37,265 nucleotides of DNA from a virus, in IMG/VR virus record IMGVR_UViG_3300043409_001534, positions 1 to 37,265 of that record, one strand, 5' to 3'. Shown piece by piece: positions 1-10,596 of the stretch (positions are counted from its first letter, which is position 1; each line of letters starts with the position of its first letter). A model generated the notes under the pieces. It did no database searches, was not told the DNA's origin, and worked only from the letters and a program-made list of their open reading frames with translations. Position numbers and translations under genes: made by a program.

Positions 1-3000
1 CCTCTCTGATCAATGAGTTAGCGTTATGAGAAACAGCAGTAGTGCCAAGAGCGCCCCTTTCGGCAGATAAAAAGTTAAGGCTGTTTTTACTTGAATATTT
101 AATAATTTCACTATCAATAACAATATACCCAGAAGTTGGAAATGGAACAAGGTCAAAACTAGAAGCAGACACAGTGTTAGCCGAATTACTTAGATTTGAC
201 ATAAGAGTTACAACACCAAGAGTGGTGGGTTCTGGCGCTCTCCAAATAGGTTGAGTCTCATTAGTGTTGGCAACAACTCCAGATATTTTTACAATTACAC
301 TGTTAATTTGCAAAGTTTTTTGAATAGAAGCATCAACAATAAAATCTTCATCAGAAATAATTTTTTGCACATTTGCATGTTGATCTATTGACGGTTCAAA
401 AAATTCGTAGTAGTTGTCATATCTAATATTGTCATTCTCATCAATAAAAATTCTTCCAAGATCACCAAAAGTGATGTTTTGAATGGCCTGATAAATAGAT
501 TCATTTATGCTATATAGGAAAGCAAATTTTTTTATTTCTTTTATTTGTGTTTCACGGTATCTTTTTAAAACATTTGTTGGCGATATACACTTATTATATA
601 TAATAAATTCATCAACATAAAGATTTATACCAGAAACATTGACTGATGAAGTTGGCTTAACTACTCCAACACCAGAAGTAAATGACGCACCTCTCCCGCC
701 AAATGTTAAAGAATTTGTCCCAAAATTTGGTTGATAACTACTTGTTAAAGTAGAACTACCATGCTGTACTCCATCAACATAATATTTAAGAACATTGTCA
801 GAATAATCGTAAGTAGTGACAACATGATTCCATCCAGTAGATTCTGGCATGGCTGTGGAACTTGTAATAGTAGTGGTAGCAGTTGCACTATTGGATGTAT
901 TGAGAGTTTTTATTTTAACGCCATGATTTGTTGAAGAAATGTAAAAGAATTCAATGCCAGCCGTTGATGAACTATTTGACCAACTACTTATATACTCCCC
1001 AGAAGCCCCTAGACCGCCCTGTGGTGACTTGAATATGTACTCAATAGACCAATCACGATTGATATTAGTAGAATTTGATGTTACATCCCAAGAAACGTCA
1101 TATGGCAATCTAATAAAGGAATCAACCGTTGATCCGCCAGATATGGCGTTAGACAAATAAACACTTTTATCATCAGTGTTCCAATCCATAGACGACCCAT
1201 TGGTGAAATTAACAAAAGTACTAGGAACAGCACTATTCCTATGCCTATTCCTATTAGAACCAGTAAACCCAGCATCTCTAGAACCAATACTATCCAAAAC
1301 AACATTAGTTAACAATTCAGTAGGCCCAATTGTAGTTCTACCAGATGTAGTAGTAAGATTGAGATCAAAAGCATCTGCATTGCCAGTGTGATAAAACTCT
1401 AAACGAATTTTATAAGGGACACCAGCAGTCCAACTATAAGTAGTTGAAGTATAAGTAAGAGATGTTACTGTGTACCACTCGTTCAAGATTAGATTGTCAT
1501 CAATATACAACCTATAACCACCCTCATCAATCTCAACACCAATTTCTTCATCCACAGCAGTAGCAAGAGGTATGAAATAGCCGTCAAAAACACCTTGATA
1601 GAATTTATTATTCAAAGAAGCATCGTCATCACTCAAAAGATATGACACAAGTTCAATTCCATCTTTAACCCCAACATAAGACGGCGAAACAGAAGAAGCT
1701 ATACCAAGAGCTTTATCCAAATCAGATAAAACTTTCTCATTAACATCCAACTGCAAATCTTTAATAGTATATTCAAAACCAGAAGGTGGTTGATAAACCC
1801 TATACCTCAACCCCGGATAAACATAAGAGTTACCAGTATTTCTAGTATCATCATTAAATTTTAAATGCAGAACACCGTTCTCAACCGATGGGCTGTCCTG
1901 AAATCTATTATATTTTATAATCTTATGATTAGGAATATTGCCGAATGACAACAGATCTTCCACAGCATTACCGACCGTTGTAGTATCTTTAAAAAATCCT
2001 CTCTCTAAAACTTTATCATTCAAGAATTTGAACCTATCCTGCAAAGATAATTGCACACTCATATCGGTAGTTGAAGAAGAAGCCTCTTCAATAAAAAATG
2101 TCCCAATACTGACATAATCAAAAGGATCAAACGTTATAACAGCGCCAGAGGCATGCGCCACAGCGGTTGTCCCATCATAACCACGGCTAACAACTTCAAG
2201 CCCCCAAATATCGCTACTTATAATAACTTTTCTTTTAACAAGAATTTTTTCTTCATAAAACAAATTTTTATCTACAGTAACCACATAATAGTTAGTTTCA
2301 AGATTAGTATTAGCAGTATCCCCGTAAGGAAATTCATTCAAATTGCTAACATAAATAGTAGTAGAACTGTTTGTGATTGATGAAGTCAAATATGATTCAA
2401 CAATATTATCAACAGATTCATAAGACTTAACACCATAAGAAACATCCACTTTAACATCTTTTTGCAAATATTTACCGTAATCAGAGTTAGTATTCAAAAT
2501 ATTAAACTTCTTACTATTGTTATCTATACTTATAGTTGAAGAAGTTTGAGAAGTTCCAGCAATAGGAAGAGATGTCTCATGAAGGTCACGAATACGATCC
2601 TCTGCTGTGTCCATAACATAATCAGAAATATCCATTTGATATAAAGGAGAAACAGACACAAATCTTGCGTAGTCGGTTGGATTCTTAGTTGAAATCACCG
2701 TCAACAAAACTCTAGACACATTTGTGTAAGTATTATTCAAATTAATAGTTTTTTCAAATTCATTAATATTAGTATTAAAAGACAATGTTTCATTAAGCAA
2801 AGTTGCTGACGTGCTATCAAAAACAGCGAGGGTGAAACTTGCGATTTGACCAAAATTTTGAGATGTAACAATTTTAATTTTATTAATAGTCGTAGCAGTG
2901 AAAGAAATATCTAGAGTAGGGTTTGTGGTAAAAGTTGAATTAGAATTACTTTTACTTGCAGACCACCACCCATACTTCAAGTTATCTTGATCGTCGCTAG

Positions 3001-3295
3001 GCATAGCACGATACTTGCCATTAGCAGTAATTGTTTTATTCAAATTATCCTTAGCATCACAGACACCCCATGCGAAAGATTCATATTCAATTCCATCCAA
3101 AGCACGTTGTTTGCCAAAATATGTGCCAAGAGGAGTGGATACATTGTCGCTATTTGTAGTAATTGAAACATTGCTTAAATGCCGACCATCTTGAAAATCA
3201 ATAACAACCTTGGGCTTAACAAATTGCGAATATGAAGCTATAGCAGACTGAAAAGAATTACTTAATTGTTTTCCATCAACATCAATAGTTTGCAT
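1..3295 (-). CDS. Tail-tip / minor tail protein with PA14-like and LamG-like domains (partial, C-terminus off the left edge)
   Basis: The minus-strand frame starting at ATG 3295 has no stop down to base 1, giving at least 1098 residues. The start abuts the stop of the upstream gene and has an AGGAG 7 nt before it. Residues about 1-230 look like a beta-rich minor-tail N-terminus with a discoidin-like stretch (WWSASKSN). Near residue 390 is a tail-type RGYDGTTAVAHASG module, repeated near the left edge as ERGALGTTAVSHNA. Residues about 555-640 match a PA14-like pattern (DGYF, EGGYRLYIDDNLILNEW, YKIRLEFYH). Residues about 700-915 match a LamG/concanavalin-like domain (GWNHVVTTYDY, LKYYVDGVQHG, VDEFIIYN). 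Both folds bind carbohydrate in other proteins, so receptor or surface-glycan binding at the tail tip is inferred. Its place after tape measure and minor tail genes fits that. Confidence 0.8.
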   Translation of the reverse strand, partial: MQTIDVDGKQLSNSFQSAIASYSQFVKPKVVIDFQDGRHLSNVSITTNSDNVSTPLGTYFGKQRALDGIEYESFAWGVCDAKDNLNKTITANGKYRAMPSDDQDNLKYGWWSASKSNSNSTFTTNPTLDISFTATTINKIKIVTSQNFGQIASFTLAVFDSTSATLLNETLSFNTNINEFEKTINLNNTYTNVSRVLLTVISTKNPTDYARFVSVSPLYQMDISDYVMDTAEDRIRDLHETSLPIAGTSQTSSTISIDNNSKKFNILNTNSDYGKYLQKDVKVDVSYGVKSYESVDNIVESYLTSSITNSSTTIYVSNLNEFPYGDTANTNLETNYYVVTVDKNLFYEEKILVKRKVIISSDIWGLEVVSRGYDGTTAVAHASGAVITFDPFDYVSIGTFFIEEASSSTTDMSVQLSLQDRFKFLNDKVLERGFFKDTTTVGNAVEDLLSFGNIPNHKIIKYNRFQDSPSVENGVLHLKFNDDTRNTGNSYVYPGLRYRVYQPPSGFEYTIKDLQLDVNEKVLSDLDKALGIASSVSPSYVGVKDGIELVSYLLSDDDASLNNKFYQGVFDGYFIPLATAVDEEIGVEIDEGGYRLYIDDNLILNEWYTVTSLTYTSTTYSWTAGVPYKIRLEFYHTGNADAFDLNLTTTSGRTTIGPTELLTNVVLDSIGSRDAGFTGSNRNRHRNSAVPSTFVNFTNGSSMDWNTDDKSVYLSNAISGGSTVDSFIRLPYDVSWDVTSNSTNINRDWSIEYIFKSPQGGLGASGEYISSWSNSSSTAGIEFFYISSTNHGVKIKTLNTSNSATATTTITSSTAMPESTGWNHVVTTYDYSDNVLKYYVDGVQHGSSTLTSSYQPNFGTNSLTFGGRGASFTSGVGVVKPTSSVNVSGINLYVDEFIIYNKCISPTNVLKRYRETQIKEIKKFAFLYSINESIYQAIQNITFGDLGRIFIDENDNIRYDNYYEFFEPSIDQHANVQKIISDEDFIVDASIQKTLQINSVIVKISGVVANTNETQPIWRAPEPTTLGVVTLMSNLSNSANTVSASSFDLVPFPTSGYIVIDSEIIKYSSKNSLNFLSAERGALGTTAVSHNANSLIRE

Positions 3296-3808
3296 TTATA
3301 TCTCCTGAAAAGATACAGAACAATTCCAATAATATTCATTATTGTTTAAATCTCTTCTTATTAGAGTCTCAGAGTAATCCATAACTAATACATTATACTC
3401 TTCATTCGTATGAACAGTAAGACCATTTGTATTTAAATTTCTAATTTTTAAAGTATGACTTCTAGGGTCTGAACACAAGGCTTTAACGACATCTCGACCA
3501 GCATGAAAATCAACAGTATTGTCTCTTTTGCCCGGAAGAAATGACCATTCAATATTAAAACTTGCTTTATTTTTTGATGTTTTAAAATAAACAGTTCTTG
3601 CACCTAAAGAATTAGTATTAACACTATATTTAGGACTCTGAGTAAGGGAAAAAGACCTATTATGTTCACTTAGAGGAATATTATCTAAAATAAAAAAAGG
3701 TTTAATATCTCTAGAATCTTCGCTAGTTCCAGCCCTCAAAATATCTATTGAACTAACAAGAACTTTTACACTTGTAGATATACTTGATGATGCGTTATAA
3801 CTAGCCAT
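3296..3808 (-). CDS. Minor tail protein (distal tail region), 170 aa, paralogue of the next gene
   Basis: A 170-aa protein whose ATG overlaps the stop of the upstream gene (TAATG). It carries the signature of a common siphovirus minor tail family: EHNRSF near residue 50, FNIEW and LPGK, then VDFHAGRD, a YSETLIRRD segment and a YYWNCSVSFQEI end. The same landmarks occur in the same order in the neighbouring 131-aa protein, so the two are probably a tandem duplication. This copy has an extra N-terminal segment of about 45 residues. The position between tape measure and the large tail-tip protein is where distal tail proteins are encoded, so a structural role at the tail end is likely. The exact role (Dit-like or other) is not shown by the sequence. 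Confidence 0.7.
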   Translation of the reverse strand: MASYNASSSISTSVKVLVSSIDILRAGTSEDSRDIKPFFILDNIPLSEHNRSFSLTQSPKYSVNTNSLGARTVYFKTSKNKASFNIEWSFLPGKRDNTVDFHAGRDVVKALCSDPRSHTLKIRNLNTNGLTVHTNEEYNVLVMDYSETLIRRDLNNNEYYWNCSVSFQEI

Positions 3809-4203
3809 TACAACTCTTCCATAGTTAAATCAACATCGTAATATCGGCATTGACTTTGCAAAACATTTTTTAACATATTTTCACTATAACTAGTAATTAA
3901 ACAATTATAATTCTTATAAATATCTTTTTCATCACCCTGAATGGATAAAACCACCACAGCGCCCGCATCAACAAGGCCACGCAAAAAATCTCTACCAGAT
4001 AACTCGTCAACGGTTTGAGAGGCTTTATTCGGCAAATACAACCAAGAAAAATTAAAAGAATTCTTTTTAGGTTTATAGAATCTCCTCATATCGCCAGAAG
4101 CAAGTTCAACATCATTATTGTTAAAAACCAGAGATCCGCTAAAAGTTCTATTGTGCTCAGTTATTTCTGTACCATTAATTTTAATTAAAGAATTAAGAAT
4201 CAT
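3808..4203 (-). CDS. Minor tail protein (distal tail region), 131 aa
   Basis: A 131-aa protein directly after the tape measure gene; its ATG overlaps the tape measure stop (TAATG). Landmarks are TEHNRTFSG near residue 17, FNFSWLYLPNK, TVDELSGRDFL, TSYSEN and a YYDVDLTMEEL end. The F-x-W-x-Y-LP, GRD, SYSE and C-terminal acidic pattern is one I associate with actinophage minor tail proteins (from memory, not searched). It is a clear paralogue of the following 170-aa protein. It probably forms part of the distal tail or baseplate hub together with that paralogue. Confidence 0.7.
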   Translation of the reverse strand: MILNSLIKINGTEITEHNRTFSGSLVFNNNDVELASGDMRRFYKPKKNSFNFSWLYLPNKASQTVDELSGRDFLRGLVDAGAVVVLSIQGDEKDIYKNYNCLITSYSENMLKNVLQSQCRYYDVDLTMEEL

Positions 4204-7200
4204 TACAGCCCCCTAGCTAAGCCAGAATAGCTTTTAACAACACGGTTCTCCATACCAGCAGACTTCTGATTACTTGGAAGAACAGTCATATTATACTGCT
4301 TAAGCATTGATTGGAACCACTTATCTTCACCAATAAAGTTCTCAACATAAATATTGGTAGTAGTAACAGAAGAAGATCCACCACCAACACCAGTAGGAGT
4401 ATCATAATTGGGCTTCTTAAATCTCATATCGTTAAGCATAGACAAAGTAGCCATACCCACATTAGCAACAGCCTTAGAGTTGATAACATACTCTCCACCG
4501 TGAAGCATTGCTGGAACAGATTGAGAACCAAACCCAGGAACGTTATATCCGCCCTTACCAAATTTACGAACACGACCACCATTAGCATAACCATCCCCCT
4601 CTAGCCCCAACATGCCTTTTGGATCCCAGTATCCAGCAAACATTCTTTGTACACCTACATCAGTCATCGTTCTTGCTTGATTATATAAATACTTCCTTGC
4701 GTTTACTTGACCCATGCCAAAAGTAGCCAAGTAAGCGGACATTACTGCACTATTAACTTTATCAAGAAGAGCAGTATGCTGATTGATAGTTAGATCTGGA
4801 TAAGTTTTCTTTATATCTGCTTTAATTTGAGCTCTTGCTGCTGTTGCATATCTAGTCATAACAGTCTCAGACGGTCTAGCATTACTAGCTGGCGGGGTGT
4901 CATCACTACTATCGTCACCACTATCGTCACCACCACTAGTATCAGCGTTGTCTCTCAAGAAATTAATAGTAGCCAATTGTTGTACAACATCACTAAGTTG
5001 AGCAGCCAAACCATCCACAACGCTACCAACAGCCCCCACAGTCGTTGTGATTTCACGCACAAGAGTTGCATTCGCATTCGTGATAGCAGTTTCAAAAACA
5101 GTGAACGGGTTATTATCTTCAAGAACTTTTTTGATAGCAGCCATTGCAGTTGTAACAGGTCCAGTAGCAATAGTGCTAAAACCATCAGCAGTAGTGGTTA
5201 TACCACCAACAATACCAGCAAAAGCTTCATTTATTGCAGTATTATTAACCATCTGACCTTCAACACCAGCAAGCATTCCGACAGTTGCACCAATAATAGA
5301 ATTATCAGCAGCCGAGCCGTCAAGCAAGCCATACTTTGACTGGGCTACGTCAACAAGTTCATCCAAAGAAGTAGCAAAAACACCAGTGCCTGGGTTAGGA
5401 AGCTTCAAGTCAGTTGCCATAGCAGTCAGCATGCCTGCGAAAATAGTGCCATTAGTAGTAGCCATAGTTGTAGCAGCAGTGTTTAATAAACCAATTTGTT
5501 CTTCATACTGCTCAACGGTCTGAGGAGGGAACTTCGTTATTTCCTTAGCAGCATCAGAAAATAGTTTAATTTGCTCATCAAAGAATTTCTCTGCTTCAAC
5601 TTTTGCTGCCTGAATAGCATCTTTCAATGCATCAAGATTTTCTTGAGCAAGATCTTTCCTTCTAGACTCATCAACCTTGGTTAAACTCTCATTAAAATCA
5701 ATAGTATCTTTGCCATCTTGAAGAGTAAGAACTCTAGCGTCATCAATACGACCCTCATAAATAGCCAGAGCACGATTCCTAACATAATTTTGACTCTGCA
5801 AAGCCCTCTCGTCAATAATCCTACGACGATCAGCCTCATACTCTTTTGTTTTAGTTAAAGACTCCTCCGCTTTAGCAAGTTTATCAAGAGTTTCAAGTTG
5901 AGTATCAAAAACAGCCAGAGAAGCCTCTTTCTGCTTTTCAAGAGCCTCAGTTAATTCGTCAACAGCAGCACTCATCGCCTCTGCAACCTCAGCCAAAACT
6001 AAATCAACAAATTGTTGTCTCAAATCATCCAACATTTCTTTTAATTTACCAGAAGCGCCATCAATAACTTCATTCAAACCAGAAGCGATAGGATCAGTAA
6101 AAACATCGGCAAACTCTCTACCCGCAACTTCTGCTTCATCAACAAGTGCGCCAGTAGCAGAATCAGAAAGTTTCTTAGTGCTATCAATTATTCTATCAAA
6201 AGCGCCCGTAGCAGCATTACCAATTGCATTCAACGCTTTATTACCTATATTTTGAACACCATCTAAAAGCCTAGAAGCACCATTAGCAATCTTATCAACA
6301 ATACTACCGATACCACTAAAAGTTTTATCTACAAGATTAGCACCCGCCTCAATAGTATCAAGAAGCGCGTTTCTTATCTGCTTAAGACCAGGAATATGCT
6401 TCATAAAACCAGTGATAGTTTTAATAAGATCATGGAACTTCATAATAACCCACTTGATAGCTGCACCCATGATGTTACCAAGACCTTTAGCAATACCACC
6501 AAAAATTTCAAGACTCTTCTTGTAAATAAAGAAGTATGAATTCATCCAAATACTAATAAGTTTAATAAGAAGTTTTACAGCAACCCCAACAAAAAGAACA
6601 AGGCCTTGAAGCATCTGGAATAGACCCTTCTTCCAATCACCCTTAAATACATTAATAAGACCTTGAATAAATGTGACAATACCTCTAATTAAGTTTACAG
6701 AGCCAGTAAGTAAAAAGTTTAAAGCAGGAACAACATATTTTTCAAAAAAGTCTTTAACAGCAGTAGCAATTTTTTTGGCTTTCTCACCAAAACTTTCAAA
6801 CTGTTTCCCAGTCCCAACAGAGCCAGCCATTAAATCCATAAAAGTTTTGATAATATCTTTAAACGGTTTAATCACCATACCAAGAACATCTTTAAGAAGA
6901 CCAAAAGCTTCCTTGAAACTCTTCTTAGCGCCATCGCCAGCCGAACCAAGGCTCTTGAAATTTTTTACAAGAACAAGAATCACAGCGACAGCAGCAGTAA
7001 TCACACCAATAATACCCATACCCATCATAACAATTTTAAATATTTTTGTAATATTAACAGCTTTCATCATTGACATAACAAAAGTTTTTGCTGCACTAGC
7101 ACCAGACAAGAATTTACCCTTCAACCCTAAAGCCTGACTATCCGCCTGAAGCAATCTATATTGTGTTCTCGCAGCAGTAATAGATTTCTTTAATGGTCCA

Positions 7201-10200
7201 ACACCAGTAACAGTTTTAGCAAGATTAAAAGCTTTAACTTTAAAATTACCTAACATAGTAGCAAGTTTTCCAGCGCCAGCCCCCGGACCAGTTGTCATCA
7301 CTTTATTAAATTTCTGCATTCCCGACCAAAGTTTTGCAGTACCAGCCTTCAACGAAGTAACTGGATGCTTAAACGCTGTAACCATCCCACTTGCAAGAGA
7401 TTTAGCGTGAGTTGCAATACCAGTACGAGCCGATGTGAAACCTCTACCAATTGCACCTGTAAATCGTGTAAACCCTGACTTCAATGCTGCGCCAGGATCT
7501 GTAAACATTGATGCTGCTGTAAGCTTTAAAGAAGTACCCATTTTTGCCATTGTTGTCTTCAACGCCCTGCCAGCAGACTGGATGCCAACCATCTGTTTAC
7601 CAACAACAGTCTTTAAACCACCGCCAGCAATCATTCTCTCTGTACGAGGAGTAACAAGTTTCCCCTTTAAAGTAGCAACCCCAGCATCGGAATAGGATAC
7701 ACCTCTAGCACCACCAGCAGTAACTCTCCTAGCAAGAGCATCTTGGAAATTAGATTCACCACCAGACTGCTTGAAAATTTTTGCTCTACTAATAAAACCA
7801 CGTGAACCCCTTCTTGAAAAAGAACTATTAGTACGAGCCTGCGACATTCTTGCTCCGTTATTAGTCGCTGATAGCGCATTGGCTTCAAGATTAGCCAAAG
7901 AAGAACCAGAGACACCTAGCGGTAATGCTCTATCTTGAAATGTCTGAGCAAGATCCATTGCTCGACGCTTGACGGGGGCCATCATCATTCTCCCGCGTGG
8001 ACCACGAACGGGCGGTACCATCCCCGTAATCCCCTGATTTGCAAGAAGCGTACTTGTAGTGCCAGCCAAATTCCCAATAGCAGGTGTAGATGCCATTTTA
8101 AGTTTGTGAGCCATAACTTTAGAGGCATTGATACTGCCACCAGTCGCATCGGCACCAACAAGGCCTGATCCACCTGCTACAGCTGCCTTATGAGCAGTAA
8201 CAGCAGCAGTTGCCTCAATAGCAGCAGTGCTGTTTTTTTGCAAAACACCAGTCAAAAGACCAACTCGCGTTGCCATCTTTGAAACAGGACCAGTACCAGA
8301 AGCAAGATTTGCTGTAAACAACGCTGCGCGTGAAGAAGACGTTGAAAAAGCACCACCAACCATGACAATTGGTTTAGTTAAATTCATTAAAGCGGGAGAC
8401 ATCGCCAGCGTCTGCGCTGTAAACACAGTACTCATAGGCATCATGCTAAAGAAAGCACCCATCAAAGTAAAGACAGCAGTCTTTGCCAAACCAAACGCAT
8501 ACAACAATGGACCTATAGCAGCAACACCAGCAATAGCAATAGCAATAAACGTCTTAGTCCCTCCACTCATGTTTTTAAAACCTTTAGAAATACTAGCCAT
8601 AGTTTTATCAATAAATTCAATAGCAGGCCTAAGCCCCCTAATTAATTCGGCAGCAATTAATTGAAAATTGACTCTAATCCTAGAAGTTGCCTCGCTAACA
8701 GATTTTAATGCAATATCAACTTCTTGCTGTGCCAATTCGGCAGCATCTTCAACGCCAACAAGTTGAGCAACCATAACTTTACCAACTTGACTATTAATAG
8801 TAGCAATTAAGTCTTCACCATCTCGTCTTTTTTCTAAAACTAATTCACCAACAGCAGTTCTAATATCCTGCGCTTCTTTTTTGTCAGCAGCAGTTATAGT
8901 TTTAGTTACTGTTTTACCATCTTCAACAAGTTCAATAATATTTTTACTAAGATCCCTACTAAGATGCATTGTAGAAATTCTTGCAATATTACCAAGATCA
9001 CTATAACCTTTAATCAAAGGAACAGCAGAGCCTTGTTTTCTAAGTTTGTTTGCCGTATCAACTATTTTTTTCAAAGATTGATCCGTTGTATTACCAGTCT
9101 TGTCAAGTTGCGCTAGTTCTGCGTTAAATTCTGCTATGTCAGCAATAGATTCAGCCATTCTTGGACCCTGACGAAGAACGAACAACTGGGTCATAAACTC
9201 CATAGCCCCTTCAACGCCAGCGCCCTCATCTCTAACCTTGGCAAACGCTTGAGCTAGATAATCAATAGAGTTAATACCAATATGTGTTGCTTGAGCAAAA
9301 TCAAATCCAAGAACTTGAGTAAGATCAGCAAGCATTTTCTTACTTTCCTCTGTAGGGTCATTTAATCTCTGCAAAGAAACTTTAATAGCGTTAGCAGAAG
9401 AAGCAATATCAAACCCAGCAGCTTTCATCGGTGCCAACAAGCCCATTGTTTCAACCATTGAAAGACCAAACTGCGTAGCAGCAGCGCCAGCTTCAGGAAG
9501 CGCTTTAGCAATATCATTTAATGACAAAACTGTTGTATTCTCAATCAAGTTAAATTGAGCAAGAGTACCATTAACAATCGCTAAAGCAGCATTTTCTCTA
9601 TCAACAGCATTTTTAACATCGTCATGAGCTCTAGCATTAGCATCCAACATCTTAGTAGCTTGAAAATATATAGTTTGAATTAAATCTTTACCTTGAGATA
9701 TATCAACATCACCAAGTTTTTCTGCCATTAAAACAGCTTCTGTTAATGAAGTAACAGCAAGCTCTGTATTCAAACCTAATTGAGCAAAATCAACACCAAG
9801 ACTAACAATAAGAGCTTTATTATCACCAAAAGTTTGCGCTAAACTAGTGAAAGTATCCTCTAATAACCGAAACTCTGCAACATTTTCTTTGGCCATCTGC
9901 AACTGCTTGTCGCTCGCAGTGGCTAATCTTTCAGAAGCGTTTGCACCACTAACTTGCATTTTGATCAATGCACGATCAACCGTCATTGAAACACCTTCAA
10001 GAATCTTATCAAGCTTAGTTAATTCTTTATCAACAGCAGCAAAAGAACCTAAAGCAATACGACCAAAAGCAAGGATGGGAAGAGTAAGACCAGTCATCAA
10101 CTGACGACCAGTCCATTGAGCGTCTTTACCAGCTATCTTCATTTGGAAAGAAAGAGAGCTTAAATCACTAACTAAAGTTTTTGCTTTTACACCCTTTAAT

Positions 10201-10547
10201 GCTTGATTGTAAACACCTAAAGAAGCAGCAGCCTGTCTTGTGTAATTAGTAGACTTAAGTTGACTACTTGTAACAGCCTTGTAGTCAGCAGTAGATCTTC
10301 TTAGTTCGTTACCAAGAGCAGACTGATTTCTGATAACTTCAGTAAGAGATTTAGCGTGAGCTTTAGCACCATCTTTACCGACACCTAAAGCAGTGTTTAA
10401 ACTCTTCTGTCTAGCATCAAATCTACCAGCACCATCGGCGCTTTTCTGAAGAGTAGCATTAATGTTTCTAAGACCAGCACTTAACGCAGTTAGCCCAGTC
10501 AAGCCATTGACTTGAACATTAATAAGTATGTCATTAGGGTTAGTCAT
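4203..10547 (-). CDS. Tape measure protein (2114 aa)
   Basis: A very long helix-rich protein that sets tail length and is threaded into the host at DNA delivery. I chose ATG 10547 (MTNPNDIL): the 12-nt longer TTG start has no SD, although ATG 10547 has no clear SD either. The N-terminus is coiled-coil-like. Residues about 240-480 resemble the phage minor tail/TP901-type tape measure core, with repeated short hydrophobic helices. Membrane-like segments lie near residues 670-710 and 1160-1190, with another near 1300. An Asp/Ser-rich linker (GGDDSGDDSSDD) precedes a C-terminus with GGRVRKFGKGG and VPAMLHGGEYVIN, a motif common at tape measure C-termini. No lysozyme or peptidase motif was recognised. 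At about 0.15 nm per residue the tail would be roughly 310-320 nm long. Confidence 0.95.
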   Translation of the reverse strand: MTNPNDILINVQVNGLTGLTALSAGLRNINATLQKSADGAGRFDARQKSLNTALGVGKDGAKAHAKSLTEVIRNQSALGNELRRSTADYKAVTSSQLKSTNYTRQAAASLGVYNQALKGVKAKTLVSDLSSLSFQMKIAGKDAQWTGRQLMTGLTLPILAFGRIALGSFAAVDKELTKLDKILEGVSMTVDRALIKMQVSGANASERLATASDKQLQMAKENVAEFRLLEDTFTSLAQTFGDNKALIVSLGVDFAQLGLNTELAVTSLTEAVLMAEKLGDVDISQGKDLIQTIYFQATKMLDANARAHDDVKNAVDRENAALAIVNGTLAQFNLIENTTVLSLNDIAKALPEAGAAATQFGLSMVETMGLLAPMKAAGFDIASSANAIKVSLQRLNDPTEESKKMLADLTQVLGFDFAQATHIGINSIDYLAQAFAKVRDEGAGVEGAMEFMTQLFVLRQGPRMAESIADIAEFNAELAQLDKTGNTTDQSLKKIVDTANKLRKQGSAVPLIKGYSDLGNIARISTMHLSRDLSKNIIELVEDGKTVTKTITAADKKEAQDIRTAVGELVLEKRRDGEDLIATINSQVGKVMVAQLVGVEDAAELAQQEVDIALKSVSEATSRIRVNFQLIAAELIRGLRPAIEFIDKTMASISKGFKNMSGGTKTFIAIAIAGVAAIGPLLYAFGLAKTAVFTLMGAFFSMMPMSTVFTAQTLAMSPALMNLTKPIVMVGGAFSTSSSRAALFTANLASGTGPVSKMATRVGLLTGVLQKNSTAAIEATAAVTAHKAAVAGGSGLVGADATGGSINASKVMAHKLKMASTPAIGNLAGTTSTLLANQGITGMVPPVRGPRGRMMMAPVKRRAMDLAQTFQDRALPLGVSGSSLANLEANALSATNNGARMSQARTNSSFSRRGSRGFISRAKIFKQSGGESNFQDALARRVTAGGARGVSYSDAGVATLKGKLVTPRTERMIAGGGLKTVVGKQMVGIQSAGRALKTTMAKMGTSLKLTAASMFTDPGAALKSGFTRFTGAIGRGFTSARTGIATHAKSLASGMVTAFKHPVTSLKAGTAKLWSGMQKFNKVMTTGPGAGAGKLATMLGNFKVKAFNLAKTVTGVGPLKKSITAARTQYRLLQADSQALGLKGKFLSGASAAKTFVMSMMKAVNITKIFKIVMMGMGIIGVITAAVAVILVLVKNFKSLGSAGDGAKKSFKEAFGLLKDVLGMVIKPFKDIIKTFMDLMAGSVGTGKQFESFGEKAKKIATAVKDFFEKYVVPALNFLLTGSVNLIRGIVTFIQGLINVFKGDWKKGLFQMLQGLVLFVGVAVKLLIKLISIWMNSYFFIYKKSLEIFGGIAKGLGNIMGAAIKWVIMKFHDLIKTITGFMKHIPGLKQIRNALLDTIEAGANLVDKTFSGIGSIVDKIANGASRLLDGVQNIGNKALNAIGNAATGAFDRIIDSTKKLSDSATGALVDEAEVAGREFADVFTDPIASGLNEVIDGASGKLKEMLDDLRQQFVDLVLAEVAEAMSAAVDELTEALEKQKEASLAVFDTQLETLDKLAKAEESLTKTKEYEADRRRIIDERALQSQNYVRNRALAIYEGRIDDARVLTLQDGKDTIDFNESLTKVDESRRKDLAQENLDALKDAIQAAKVEAEKFFDEQIKLFSDAAKEITKFPPQTVEQYEEQIGLLNTAATTMATTNGTIFAGMLTAMATDLKLPNPGTGVFATSLDELVDVAQSKYGLLDGSAADNSIIGATVGMLAGVEGQMVNNTAINEAFAGIVGGITTTADGFSTIATGPVTTAMAAIKKVLEDNNPFTVFETAITNANATLVREITTTVGAVGSVVDGLAAQLSDVVQQLATINFLRDNADTSGGDDSGDDSSDDTPPASNARPSETVMTRYATAARAQIKADIKKTYPDLTINQHTALLDKVNSAVMSAYLATFGMGQVNARKYLYNQARTMTDVGVQRMFAGYWDPKGMLGLEGDGYANGGRVRKFGKGGYNVPGFGSQSVPAMLHGGEYVINSKAVANVGMATLSMLNDMRFKKPNYDTPTGVGGGSSSVTTTNIYVENFIGEDKWFQSMLKQYNMTVLPSNQKSAGMENRVVKSYSGLARGL

Positions 10548-10596
10548 GTATAATACCAACTATAATTATGTCATTAAAACAACATAAAAGCAAAAC

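Noticed and set aside
6673-10104. Plus-strand ORFs opposite the tape measure gene
   Set aside because: Composition follows the mirrored Ala/Lys codons of the tape measure; no SDs and no domain motifs.
10548-10559. TTG start giving a 2118-aa tape measure, and a TGGTATTAT box as a leaderless promoter
   Set aside because: The TTG lacks an SD. The -10-like box ends 2 nt before ATG 10547, too close for a start at that codon.
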